Source of the DNA: Mucilaginibacter pallidiroseus
Lineage (GTDB): Bacteria; Bacteroidota; Bacteroidia; Sphingobacteriales; Sphingobacteriaceae
DNA length: 64,000 nt
NCBI RefSeq assembly: GCF_007846085.1
Contig: NZ_VOEJ01000001.1
Location: 62,001-126,000, forward strand
Reading direction: 5' to 3'
Shown: positions 24,985 to 31,846 of the stretch, piece by piece
Numbering within the stretch: the first letter of the stretch is position 1
How the letters are laid out: every line of letters begins with the position of its first letter
Translations under genes and position numbers: made by a program
Notes under the pieces: generated by a model
Database searches by the model: none
The model's input: only the letters and a program-made list of their open reading frames with translations
What the model was told of the DNA's origin: nothing

Positions 24985-25664
24985 TGCTTGATATTCTGTA
25001 CCAGGACGAGTACCTCATCGCCATTAATAAACCACATGGGCTGCTGGTGCATCGGTCGTCCATCGCTGCCGATGCCTCAGAGTTTGCTCTGCAGTTGCTT
25101 CGCCATCAGATAGGAAAGAAGGTAAACCCTGTACATCGTATTGATCGTAAAACAGGTGGCTTGCTGTTATTTGCGTTTGATAAACCTGCTGAGATTGCTA
25201 TGCAGCAGGCTTTTATGGAGAACAGGGTCAGCAAGAAATACCTTGCCATATTACGTGGTTTCACAGATGATGAAGGGGAGATAGATTATCCCTTACGTAA
25301 AGAGAATGGTACGTTGCAGGAAGCCCTTACACGTTACAAAACTTTGCAGCGCGCTGAACTTGATGTACCGCATGGTGCGCACCCTACGTCACGCTATTCG
25401 TTGATTGAGGCCAAGCCCGAGACCGGCCGTATGCACCAGCTCAGGAAACACTTTGCCCATATTTTCCACCCGATTATAGGCGACAGAACGCACGGATGCA
25501 ATAAGCAGAACAAGTTATTTAAAGACCGATGGCAAATGGAAACTATGTTTTTACATGCGTCGCAGCTTTGTTTTGAACATCCGGTAAGTAAAAAAGTAAT
25601 TACTATTGATGCCCCCTTACAGCCCGAATTTTCGCAGGTAATGAATTTGATGGGATGGAATTAA
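24984..25664 (+). CDS. RluA-family pseudouridine synthase (TruC-like, no S4 domain)
   Basis: A 226-residue enzyme with the RluA motif HRIDRKTGGLLLFA, in which Asp54 is the catalytic nucleophile; the usual Leu before Asp is Ile here. RYSLIEAKPETGRMHQLRKHFAH is the second conserved block. The N-terminus starts directly with the catalytic fold (ILYQDEYLIAINKPHGLLVH), lacking an S4 RNA-binding domain, as in TruC, which modifies U65 of some tRNAs. The exact RNA target cannot be determined. It overlaps the MBL gene by one base. Confidence 0.88.
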   Translation: MLDILYQDEYLIAINKPHGLLVHRSSIAADASEFALQLLRHQIGKKVNPVHRIDRKTGGLLLFAFDKPAEIAMQQAFMENRVSKKYLAILRGFTDDEGEIDYPLRKENGTLQEALTRYKTLQRAELDVPHGAHPTSRYSLIEAKPETGRMHQLRKHFAHIFHPIIGDRTHGCNKQNKLFKDRWQMETMFLHASQLCFEHPVSKKVITIDAPLQPEFSQVMNLMGWN

Positions 25665-25693
25665 AAAAATGCTGTTTTATTCATTAGTGGTCG

Positions 25694-25701
25694 TACTTTT
25701 G
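25694..25701 (+). promoter_or_regulatory. Candidate -7 element for the FabF-like synthase gene
   Basis: TACTTTTG is an exact TAnnTTTG match 30 bases before the ATG at 25732. Confidence 0.45.
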
Positions 25702-25731
25702 CGGGGCTAAAAAATACATTGTAAATAATTG

Positions 25732-26970
25732 ATGAAAAGAGTTGTTGTAACCGGGATGGGTGTTGTATCTGCTACCGGTAATACCGTTGCAGAATTTTGG
25801 AATAATATAGTTGAGGGCAACAGCCCAGCAACACCTATAACGCGCTATAACCCTGAGAATTTTAAAACACAATTTGCTGCGCAGATAACTAACTTGAACG
25901 TAACGCAGCATCTTGACAGGAACGATATTAAACGAAGCGACCTATATACACAATACGCGCTTATTGCCGCTAAGCAGGCCATCGAAGATTCGGGATTTGA
26001 AATCAACCAAATGTCCCCGTTTGATGTTGGCGTAATATTTGGCTCGGCACAGGGTGGTTTTGAAACATTTGAACAGCAATACCGCGAATTTGCGGCAGGC
26101 GGCTTCGAGCCCCACTTCAACCCGTTTTTTATACCTAAAACGTTGTTGAATATGGCGGCCGGCATTATCTCCATTAAATTTGGTTTTATGGGGCTTAATT
26201 TTTCAACTGCTTCTGCATGTGCAAGTGCCAATACAGCTATTATGGATGCGTTTAATTATATCCGTTTTGGCAAAGCTAAAATCATTGTAACTGGCGGATC
26301 TGATGCGCCCATCAGCGAAGCGTCAATGGGTGGCTATAACTCGCTTAAAGCGCTTTCAACCCGTAATCATGACCCTAAAGCTGCCTCAAGACCATTTGAT
26401 GTGGAGCGTGATGGTTTTGTAATGGGCGAAGGTGCCGGCGTGTTAGTGTTGGAAGAATATGAACATGCAAAAGCCCGTGGAGCACACATCTACGCCGAAA
26501 TTGGCGGTGCTGCCATGACATCTGATGCATACCATATAACAGCAACCCATCCTGAAGGCAAAGGAGCTATTGAAGGTATGAAACGGGCGCTTGATGATGC
26601 CGGTTTGAATGCGGCTGATATCAACTATGTGAACGCCCATGCAACATCAACACCCGTTGGCGATTTAAGCGAAGCTAAAGCTATCAGTGCGGTATTTGAG
26701 GGTAATAACGATCTGCATGTCAGTGCAACTAAATCTGTAACGGGCCACTTGTTGGGTGCCGCAGGTGCGGTTGAAGCCATAGTAAGCATTAAAGCAATAA
26801 CAGATGGAATTGTACCGCCAACCATCAATACCGAAACTATTGATCCTGAAGTTCCTGCCGGTTTGCAGATAGTGATAAAAGAAGCACTTAAGAAAAACGT
26901 AAATGCTGCTTTAAGCAATACCTTTGGCTTTGGTGGACACAATGGTGTTGTAATATTTAAAAAAGTATAG
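25732..26970 (+). CDS. Beta-ketoacyl-ACP synthase, FabF type
   Basis: The 412-residue thiolase-fold condensing enzyme has the complete FabF active site: Cys163 in STASACASA, His303 in NAHATSTPVGD, Lys334 and His339 in TKSVTGHLLGAAGA, and the gating Phe in NTFGFGGHN near the C-terminus. It elongates acyl-ACP with malonyl-ACP. There is no acyl carrier protein or other fatty-acid gene next to it, so it may be an accessory synthase, for example for branched or specialised acyl chains, rather than the main housekeeping copy. It shares a message with DUF1456 (2-base gap). Confidence 0.9.
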   Translation: MKRVVVTGMGVVSATGNTVAEFWNNIVEGNSPATPITRYNPENFKTQFAAQITNLNVTQHLDRNDIKRSDLYTQYALIAAKQAIEDSGFEINQMSPFDVGVIFGSAQGGFETFEQQYREFAAGGFEPHFNPFFIPKTLLNMAAGIISIKFGFMGLNFSTASACASANTAIMDAFNYIRFGKAKIIVTGGSDAPISEASMGGYNSLKALSTRNHDPKAASRPFDVERDGFVMGEGAGVLVLEEYEHAKARGAHIYAEIGGAAMTSDAYHITATHPEGKGAIEGMKRALDDAGLNAADINYVNAHATSTPVGDLSEAKAISAVFEGNNDLHVSATKSVTGHLLGAAGAVEAIVSIKAITDGIVPPTINTETIDPEVPAGLQIVIKEALKKNVNAALSNTFGFGGHNGVVIFKKV

Positions 26971-26972
26971 TT

Positions 26973-27257
26973 ATGAACAATAACGAAGTGATGAAGAAGC
27001 TACGCGTGGCGCTGCAGCTGCGCGACGATGATATAATCGAGATATTAAAACTAGCCAATTTCCGCACCACTAAAACGGAGTTAAGCGCGATCTTCAGGGC
27101 GGAAGATCATCCAAACTATATGCTTTGTAAAGATCAATTGCTGCGCAATTTTTTAAACGGCTTGGTAATTTACAAACGCGGCCCAATGCCCAAAAAAGAA
27201 CCTAAGCCAACTACTGACAAGAAAGATAATAGCAAGCCGCCGCAAGGCAAGCCATAA
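26973..27257 (+). CDS. DUF1456-family protein, single-domain form
   Basis: A 94-residue protein whose first 75 residues (NNNEVMKKLRVALQLRDDD, then IIEILKLANFRTTKTELSAI) match DUF1456, the module present twice in E. coli YehS. Only one copy is present here, followed by a Lys/Pro-rich tail (KKEPKPTTDKKDNSKPPQG). Function is unknown; the helical fold hints at nucleic-acid or protein binding. It follows the FabF-like gene after 2 bases and is terminated by a hairpin directly behind its stop. Confidence 0.85.
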   Translation: MNNNEVMKKLRVALQLRDDDIIEILKLANFRTTKTELSAIFRAEDHPNYMLCKDQLLRNFLNGLVIYKRGPMPKKEPKPTTDKKDNSKPPQGKP

Positions 27258-27260
27258 ATG

Positions 27261-27286
27261 AAAAGCCCCTTATAAGGAGCTTTTTT
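27261..27286. terminator. Bidirectional terminator between DUF1456 and the CAP-domain gene
   Basis: AAAAGC pairs with GCTTTT around an inner CC/GG with one mismatch, followed on the plus strand by six T and preceded on the minus side by an A-rich arm. The stop codon of the minus-strand CAP gene (27270-27272) is inside the hairpin. Confidence 0.75.
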
Positions 27287-27830
27287 GTATTAATTTGTAT
27301 TTACCTGCTTTTATCAACTTCTGCTGTTCGGGTGAGAAAGATTCGCGGCCGCCAAAATCCTGCACCCAATACTTGTTCTTTTCTGCTACGCCCACCTCTT
27401 TAAATGTTGGGTTCATCAGGTTTTTGCAATGTCCTTCGCTTTTAAACCAACCTGCGGTCACCTCGGCAATGCTTGTTTGGCCAAAGGCTATATTTTCGCC
27501 AACTGCAAAGCTCTTAAAGCCCTTAAAAATATACCCGGCAGTGATAATGCGGCTGCTCATGCTGCGCCCGTCTTTACTGTCATGACTAAAGTAGTTTTTC
27601 TTGGCCATGTCTCTGGCGTGACCTTCTGCAGCTTTTTCAAGATCATCATTCCATACAAGGGGCGGAGCGGGCGGATAGTATGTGCTACCGCATTTGCAAC
27701 CCTTTGTACGGGTATCATTAATTAAACTCAAAAATTCGTTTTTAAATGATGCGTTGTTATCACTATTCGTGAAAGCAGTAAACAATACAACGGAAATTAT
27801 AAAACTTATGCCTAATAAATATTTTTTCAT
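27270..27830 (-). CDS. Exported CAP-domain (SCP/PR1-like, YkwD type) protein
   Basis: A 186-residue secreted protein: signal peptide MKKYLLGISFIISVVLFTAF, then FLSLINDTRTKGCKCGSTYYPP, PPLVWNDDLEKAAEGHARDMA with the conserved His, YFSHDSKDGRSMSSRI, and ENIAFGQTSIAEVTAGWFKSEGHCKNLMNP with the second His. These are the CAP motifs. A Cys pair (CKC) near the N-terminus is characteristic of bacterial YkwD relatives. Functions range from lipid binding to cell-wall processes; none is proven for this subgroup. Its last codons overlap a shared terminator. Confidence 0.88.
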   Translation of the reverse strand: MKKYLLGISFIISVVLFTAFTNSDNNASFKNEFLSLINDTRTKGCKCGSTYYPPAPPLVWNDDLEKAAEGHARDMAKKNYFSHDSKDGRSMSSRIITAGYIFKGFKSFAVGENIAFGQTSIAEVTAGWFKSEGHCKNLMNPTFKEVGVAEKNKYWVQDFGGRESFSPEQQKLIKAGKYKLIQKSSL

Positions 27831-27949
27831 GTCGAATGTTATGACATTAAATACGGCACAGGGTTTAATTTATTGCCGGTGTGTTATTCACCGGGTTCTT
27901 TTGAAGAAGTAAATCAAAATCACCACAATTAAAATAGCTGCAGTAAAGG

Positions 27950-28732
27950 TTATAGCGAGGCCAATCGTTTTGGAGATGGCAGCGTTTTTCGTAGGATCTT
28001 TTTCTTGTTGGTGCTTACGTATGACTTTTTTTTGCTGCTCACAACAGAGTCGGTTTTACGCGCTTGTATAGAATCTTGCCCCGCCTGCATAGCTAATATC
28101 TGCGCTGCCTCATCTTTTTTGATATCCTCGTCAATTGCTTGCGAACGCTTAAGCGCTATTGTACCCTTTTCGTAATCTTTCATACGGTTGTACAGGAAGG
28201 AGTAATTCAATTGCACTGCAGACTCCAACTTAGGAATTTTATTTGCGGTTGATAAACTAAGCGCTTCGTTAAGGTCGCGCATGGCAAGTTTGTAATCTTT
28301 CAAGTCCATTTTAATGGTTGAAAGTTTAATCAATGAGGCTACAAGATTAGGTATATCCTTTTTTACACGCGATAAATAGCTCGATTGTAAAATAAACCAT
28401 TTAGCCTGGCTATATTTCTTTTGCGAGTGATAAACCTTTGCCAAGTTATCGAAACTAACACGAAGGCCTGTAGTATCTTCATACTTGCTGTAATTGTGCA
28501 GTGCAAGCATGGTGTAGTTTAGGGCCTCACTTTGGTAATAGAATTTTTTACGCCTGTTGGCTATAGTATCATACTTTAAATACTGAGATGCAATTTGGGT
28601 ATAGATCTGTCCCTTTAAGGTATCGTTGGTGTTTTGTTGCAGTTTCATTTTAAGGCTGTCTAACTGGGTGTCGGCAGCAAAAAGTTGTAAACCGGCTAAA
28701 AGGAGTATGGCGAGTGTTAATAGTTTCTTCAT
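27950..28732 (-). CDS. Exported TPR-like protein, probably frameshifted near its end
   Basis: The 260-residue frame has a signal peptide (MKKLLTLAILLLAGLQLFA) and four or five helical TPR-like pairs (for example SQKKYSQAKWFILQSSY and DLKDYKLAMRDLNEALSL). The frame ends in an ordinary-looking KRLASL, but after the A-run at 27999-28003 (minus strand GAAAAAG) another frame continues with NAAISKTIGLAITFTAA and then ILIVVILIYFFKRTR, a perfect membrane anchor ending at 27888. The true product is thus probably a TPR protein with a C-terminal transmembrane helix. ATG at 28732 is preferred over a GTG at 28744. The cause may be a real indel, slippage or an assembly error. Confidence 0.75.
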   Translation of the reverse strand: MKKLLTLAILLLAGLQLFAADTQLDSLKMKLQQNTNDTLKGQIYTQIASQYLKYDTIANRRKKFYYQSEALNYTMLALHNYSKYEDTTGLRVSFDNLAKVYHSQKKYSQAKWFILQSSYLSRVKKDIPNLVASLIKLSTIKMDLKDYKLAMRDLNEALSLSTANKIPKLESAVQLNYSFLYNRMKDYEKGTIALKRSQAIDEDIKKDEAAQILAMQAGQDSIQARKTDSVVSSKKKSYVSTNKKKILRKTLPSPKRLASL

Positions 28733-28949
28733 TGGGATAAGCACTAACTTATTTACTGGTAAACAAATTGTATGCCTATTTCGTAAGTGTTCTGTTATAT
28801 TGCCATAGCTACAACTCTACGGAGGGTAATTATACTTAAAGTGTTGGTAACTATTACATTTACGTGGAAAACATTACTCAGCTGTGTGTCAATCTGGCTG
28901 ATATTATTGGATGTGTATTAAAAAGCCTACAAAAGGAATAAGAAGAAGT

Positions 28950-29885
28950 TTACCGGATTACGCTTTCGTAACTGTTAAGCAGTTGGCTTATGGCAGGCTG
29001 TTTACGAGCCCAGTTAAAAATCGCTATACCAAGGCAGGCGCAGCTAATACCTGCAAGTACATCCAGTACGTAATGATGGCTTGCAAACACAGCTGTAAAC
29101 CATATTCCTACCATTACGATAGCGAAAAATAAGTTTACCCAGCCCAAGCGGTTTTTTATACCGTAATAAAGCACAATTACCGGGTATGACGAATGCAACG
29201 AAGGCATAGCTGCAAACACGTTTGACCCTTTAGTATAAATTGATTTAAAAAGGTCGATATGGAAGTAATTATCAAAACGGGCAAGGCCAGCCATGTTCCC
29301 TTGTGTAAGAGGCACAAATTTGAAACCGTACATCTGTACATACCATGGCGGTGCGGCCGGATAGGCATAGTAAATAATAAAACCCAGCATGTTTACCAGC
29401 ACAAAGGTTAGCGCGAAGTAAATAAACTGCTTGCGGTTTTTAAAAAACAAGTAAGCAGCAAAAAACAATGGTACAGGTATCCAGCATAAATAAAATAAGC
29501 CGGTGGTAACATTTACAAACGGGTTATTAATGCGGCCCAGATATTCATTAGGCGTAAGCAGCCTGCCGTTTAGGTTAATACCAAACAAATGCTTTTCGGT
29601 ATTGTAAAGGCTGCCTATAGCTACTGCTTTGTAGTTGTAGTTTGGAAAGGCCTTCATGTAATCGAAAATTATCCAATACACAATGAAGATGCTGAAGCCA
29701 AGTATAAACTTACGTGTAGTTACCGACGCGTAAAAAAGTACGTTGAAAATGCCTATAAGCACCAGCTGATCGCTCTTATAGCCAACCAGCACCCATGACA
29801 ATAGTAGATAAACAATTGACAGTGCAGATACAATACCTATGCTTTTTGCGTTGATCTGAACACTCTCGGGTTCAGCATTAGCCAT
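28950..29885 (-). CDS. Aur1-like PAP2-superfamily protein, candidate inositol-phosphorylceramide synthase
   Basis: A 311-residue membrane protein with six to seven helices and the PAP2 motifs SLHS (His231) and HHYVLD (His271, Asp275). YPAAPPWY at residues 175-182 and FDYMKAFPNY plus LTPNEY before it are features I know from the Aur1/IPC synthase branch, which transfers phosphoinositol from phosphatidylinositol to ceramide. It is the last gene of a six-gene run and overlaps the hydroxylase gene by 8 bases. With myo-inositol phosphate synthase, a PIP-synthase-type enzyme and serine palmitoyltransferase nearby, this substrate pair is the most economical prediction. A plain lipid phosphatase is the alternative. 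Confidence 0.78.
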   Translation of the reverse strand: MANAEPESVQINAKSIGIVSALSIVYLLLSWVLVGYKSDQLVLIGIFNVLFYASVTTRKFILGFSIFIVYWIIFDYMKAFPNYNYKAVAIGSLYNTEKHLFGINLNGRLLTPNEYLGRINNPFVNVTTGLFYLCWIPVPLFFAAYLFFKNRKQFIYFALTFVLVNMLGFIIYYAYPAAPPWYVQMYGFKFVPLTQGNMAGLARFDNYFHIDLFKSIYTKGSNVFAAMPSLHSSYPVIVLYYGIKNRLGWVNLFFAIVMVGIWFTAVFASHHYVLDVLAGISCACLGIAIFNWARKQPAISQLLNSYESVIR

Positions 29886-30504
29886 TTTGCTTTTTAATGA
29901 AATCTGAACGGAAAATTTTATCCCATATGGGAGAGCTTACACCGTATCCTTTGGTAGGATCCTGGTAATGATGAAGCATGTGGTGTTGTTTAATCCTTTT
30001 CCAAAAGCCGCCTTTGAAGTTGAAGTGGTGTATGGCATAGTGTGATATATCATAAACAAGGTAGCCTAAAATAAAGCCCGGGAAAAAACCGAGTACATAA
30101 TGCGTTGGCAAAAGGGCATTAAATAAAAAGTAGAAGCCGGTAGCCAAAGGTATACTTGCAGATGGTGGCATAACTAAACGCTTCGCATCGCTTGGGTAAT
30201 CATGATGCACGCCATGAAATATAAAATGCAGCCTTAAAGCCCACGGTGCTTTAGGCACAAAATGGAATATAAAGCGATGCAAAACATATTCGGTAAGCGT
30301 CCAGATAAATAAGCCGGCTAAAAACATACCTATATAAGTACCAAAGCCAAGGCCTTTATCAAAAGCAAAATAGGTGCAAACGGCTATAACCGGTACAAAA
30401 ATTATAATGGGTACAACGTAATGTACCTTTGATAAGCTTTCTAAAAAATCGCTTTTAAACATCCTCACGGATTCCTGTGAGTTTGATACAAAGTTTTTTG
30501 CCAT
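29878..30504 (-). CDS. Fatty-acid hydroxylase superfamily protein (Scs7/FA2H-like)
   Basis: A 208-residue membrane protein with the di-iron histidine motifs of the sterol desaturase/fatty-acid hydroxylase family: HRFIFH, HGVHH, HYAIHH and HHMLHH. The order and spacing, with short cytosolic ends and no cytochrome b5 domain, match bacterial Scs7/FA2H-type proteins. In eukaryotes these hydroxylate C2 of the N-acyl chain of ceramides. Sphingobacteriaceae ceramides are known to carry 2-hydroxy fatty acids, so the same role is likely here. It follows DUF4833 after 4 bases and overlaps the Aur1-like gene. Confidence 0.87.
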   Translation of the reverse strand: MAKNFVSNSQESVRMFKSDFLESLSKVHYVVPIIIFVPVIAVCTYFAFDKGLGFGTYIGMFLAGLFIWTLTEYVLHRFIFHFVPKAPWALRLHFIFHGVHHDYPSDAKRLVMPPSASIPLATGFYFLFNALLPTHYVLGFFPGFILGYLVYDISHYAIHHFNFKGGFWKRIKQHHMLHHYQDPTKGYGVSSPIWDKIFRSDFIKKQNG

Positions 30505-30508
30505 AATA

Positions 30509-31105
30509 TCAGGGTTTAAAACGTTCCGTAACTTCTTTTCCTGTAACAGGGTCGGTGCCTTTAAATTCTACGTACACCACATTTGGCAACCAGAAAGAAC
30601 CACCCTCTATCTTTACAAATAAATTATGCAGTATCATCTGCCTTTGCGAAACAGTCGCGAAGATATGATATTTTCCGTCGGCAGCCTTCATCAAAGTGAG
30701 CGGAAATTTTTTGTATGACACAAATCTGATATCAAATTTGTTGTCGGCCAGTTTTTTTGAAACTATTCCGTAAGCAAACTTGCGTTGTACATAACTCAGG
30801 TTTTCTTTTTGGCCTTTTTCGTTGTAACGTATCCAGTAAGCCTTTACAGGTTCGTCGGCATCAGGCAGGCCCGTACCTTTATCAACGTTTAAATCGTAGA
30901 TTATGGTATTGATGTTTGATGTACGCTGCAGGTAAAACAAACGGTTAGCATCAGCCGGAGGTACCGGAAAAACCAAAGGCTTCTTTTTACTTGTATCAGC
31001 AGCAGCACCGTTAGGCAGGCTTACAGCTACATGTGCTTTCGCCGGGAATATAAATGCAAAAAGCAATAACGCAACCGCGGCGGTTTTTAATAAACTATTG
31101 CTCAT
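30509..31105 (-). CDS. DUF4833-family exported protein in the inositol-lipid operon
   Basis: A 198-residue protein with a signal peptide (LLKTAAVALLLFAFIFPAKAH) and a single beta-rich domain beginning RLFYLQRTSNINTIIYDLN and ending GGSFWLPNVVYVEFKG, which I identify as DUF4833. No catalytic motif is obvious. The ATG at 31105 is preferred since it gives a proper signal peptide; it overlaps the CDP-alcohol transferase gene by 11 bases, so translation is coupled. Its constant partnership with a phosphatidylinositol-phosphate synthase would make it a candidate lipid-binding or transport factor, or an unrecognised phosphatase. That is speculation. Confidence 0.72.
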   Translation of the reverse strand: MSNSLLKTAAVALLLFAFIFPAKAHVAVSLPNGAAADTSKKKPLVFPVPPADANRLFYLQRTSNINTIIYDLNVDKGTGLPDADEPVKAYWIRYNEKGQKENLSYVQRKFAYGIVSKKLADNKFDIRFVSYKKFPLTLMKAADGKYHIFATVSQRQMILHNLFVKIEGGSFWLPNVVYVEFKGTDPVTGKEVTERFKP

Positions 31106-31814
31106 CTTTAGTTTCAGAAAGTGCTTTCCGGGCATCGGTCAACCTTTTAAAGGCGGTAAAGTTGGTTAATACAGCAAGTAAGGTGATAGGGAAAGTAAAT
31201 ACCGACATTGTTTCAAATACGTGGAACTTTAAGCCGGGAATGTACAATTTATAGTCGCCGCCAATGTATGATGATGTAATGCCACAGGCAATGGCGAATA
31301 CACCGATGGTGATTACACGCTCTGGCCTTTGCATTAAGCCGCCTTTGCATTCAACACCCAGGCCTTCGGCACGGGCACGTACATAGCTAACCATCATTGA
31401 GCCGATAAGTGCTATAAAAGCGAATATAGAGCTTAAGAAATAATGATGCGCAACCAGGTAATAGCAAATGCCCAGAAACATGATCAGTTCGCTGTAACGG
31501 TCAAGCACAGAGTCATACAATGCGCCAAAAACCGATTTCATGTTACCCAAACGTGCAACCTGCCCGTCGAGCATATCAAAAAGGCCGGCAAATAAAATAA
31601 GGCCACCTGCCCATCCTACATATTCAAAATCGCCACGGTTGCCATCTTCGGCACCGATAATAAAAATTGCTGCAACACCTACGTTTAATATAAAGCCGAT
31701 AGATGTAACGGCGTTTGGTGTTAAACCGATCTTAATCAATAGTTTAACAAAAGGATCAATGATCTTATAAATACCAAGCTGTAGGCTTGTGCGTACTGAT
31801 GTTTCCTGTGCCAT
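31095..31814 (-). CDS. CDP-alcohol phosphatidyltransferase, phosphatidylinositol-phosphate synthase type
   Basis: The 239-residue inner-membrane enzyme has the full motif D83-G84-xx-A87-R88-x8-G97-xxx-D101-xxx-D105 (LDGQVARLGN through SVFGALYDSVLDRY), which binds CDP-diacylglycerol and metal. About six helices surround it. Because myo-inositol-3-phosphate synthase and an Aur1-like enzyme are nearby, the acceptor is probably inositol 3-phosphate, giving phosphatidylinositol phosphate as in the Bacteroides pathway. Other family members (phosphatidylserine or glycerophosphate synthases) cannot be excluded by motif alone. ATG at 31814 is used, not TTG at 31820. Confidence 0.85.
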   Translation of the reverse strand: MAQETSVRTSLQLGIYKIIDPFVKLLIKIGLTPNAVTSIGFILNVGVAAIFIIGAEDGNRGDFEYVGWAGGLILFAGLFDMLDGQVARLGNMKSVFGALYDSVLDRYSELIMFLGICYYLVAHHYFLSSIFAFIALIGSMMVSYVRARAEGLGVECKGGLMQRPERVITIGVFAIACGITSSYIGGDYKLYIPGLKFHVFETMSVFTFPITLLAVLTNFTAFKRLTDARKALSETKDEQ

Positions 31815-31846
31815 TTTCAAGTTAAAATTAATAAATTCCTACCATT

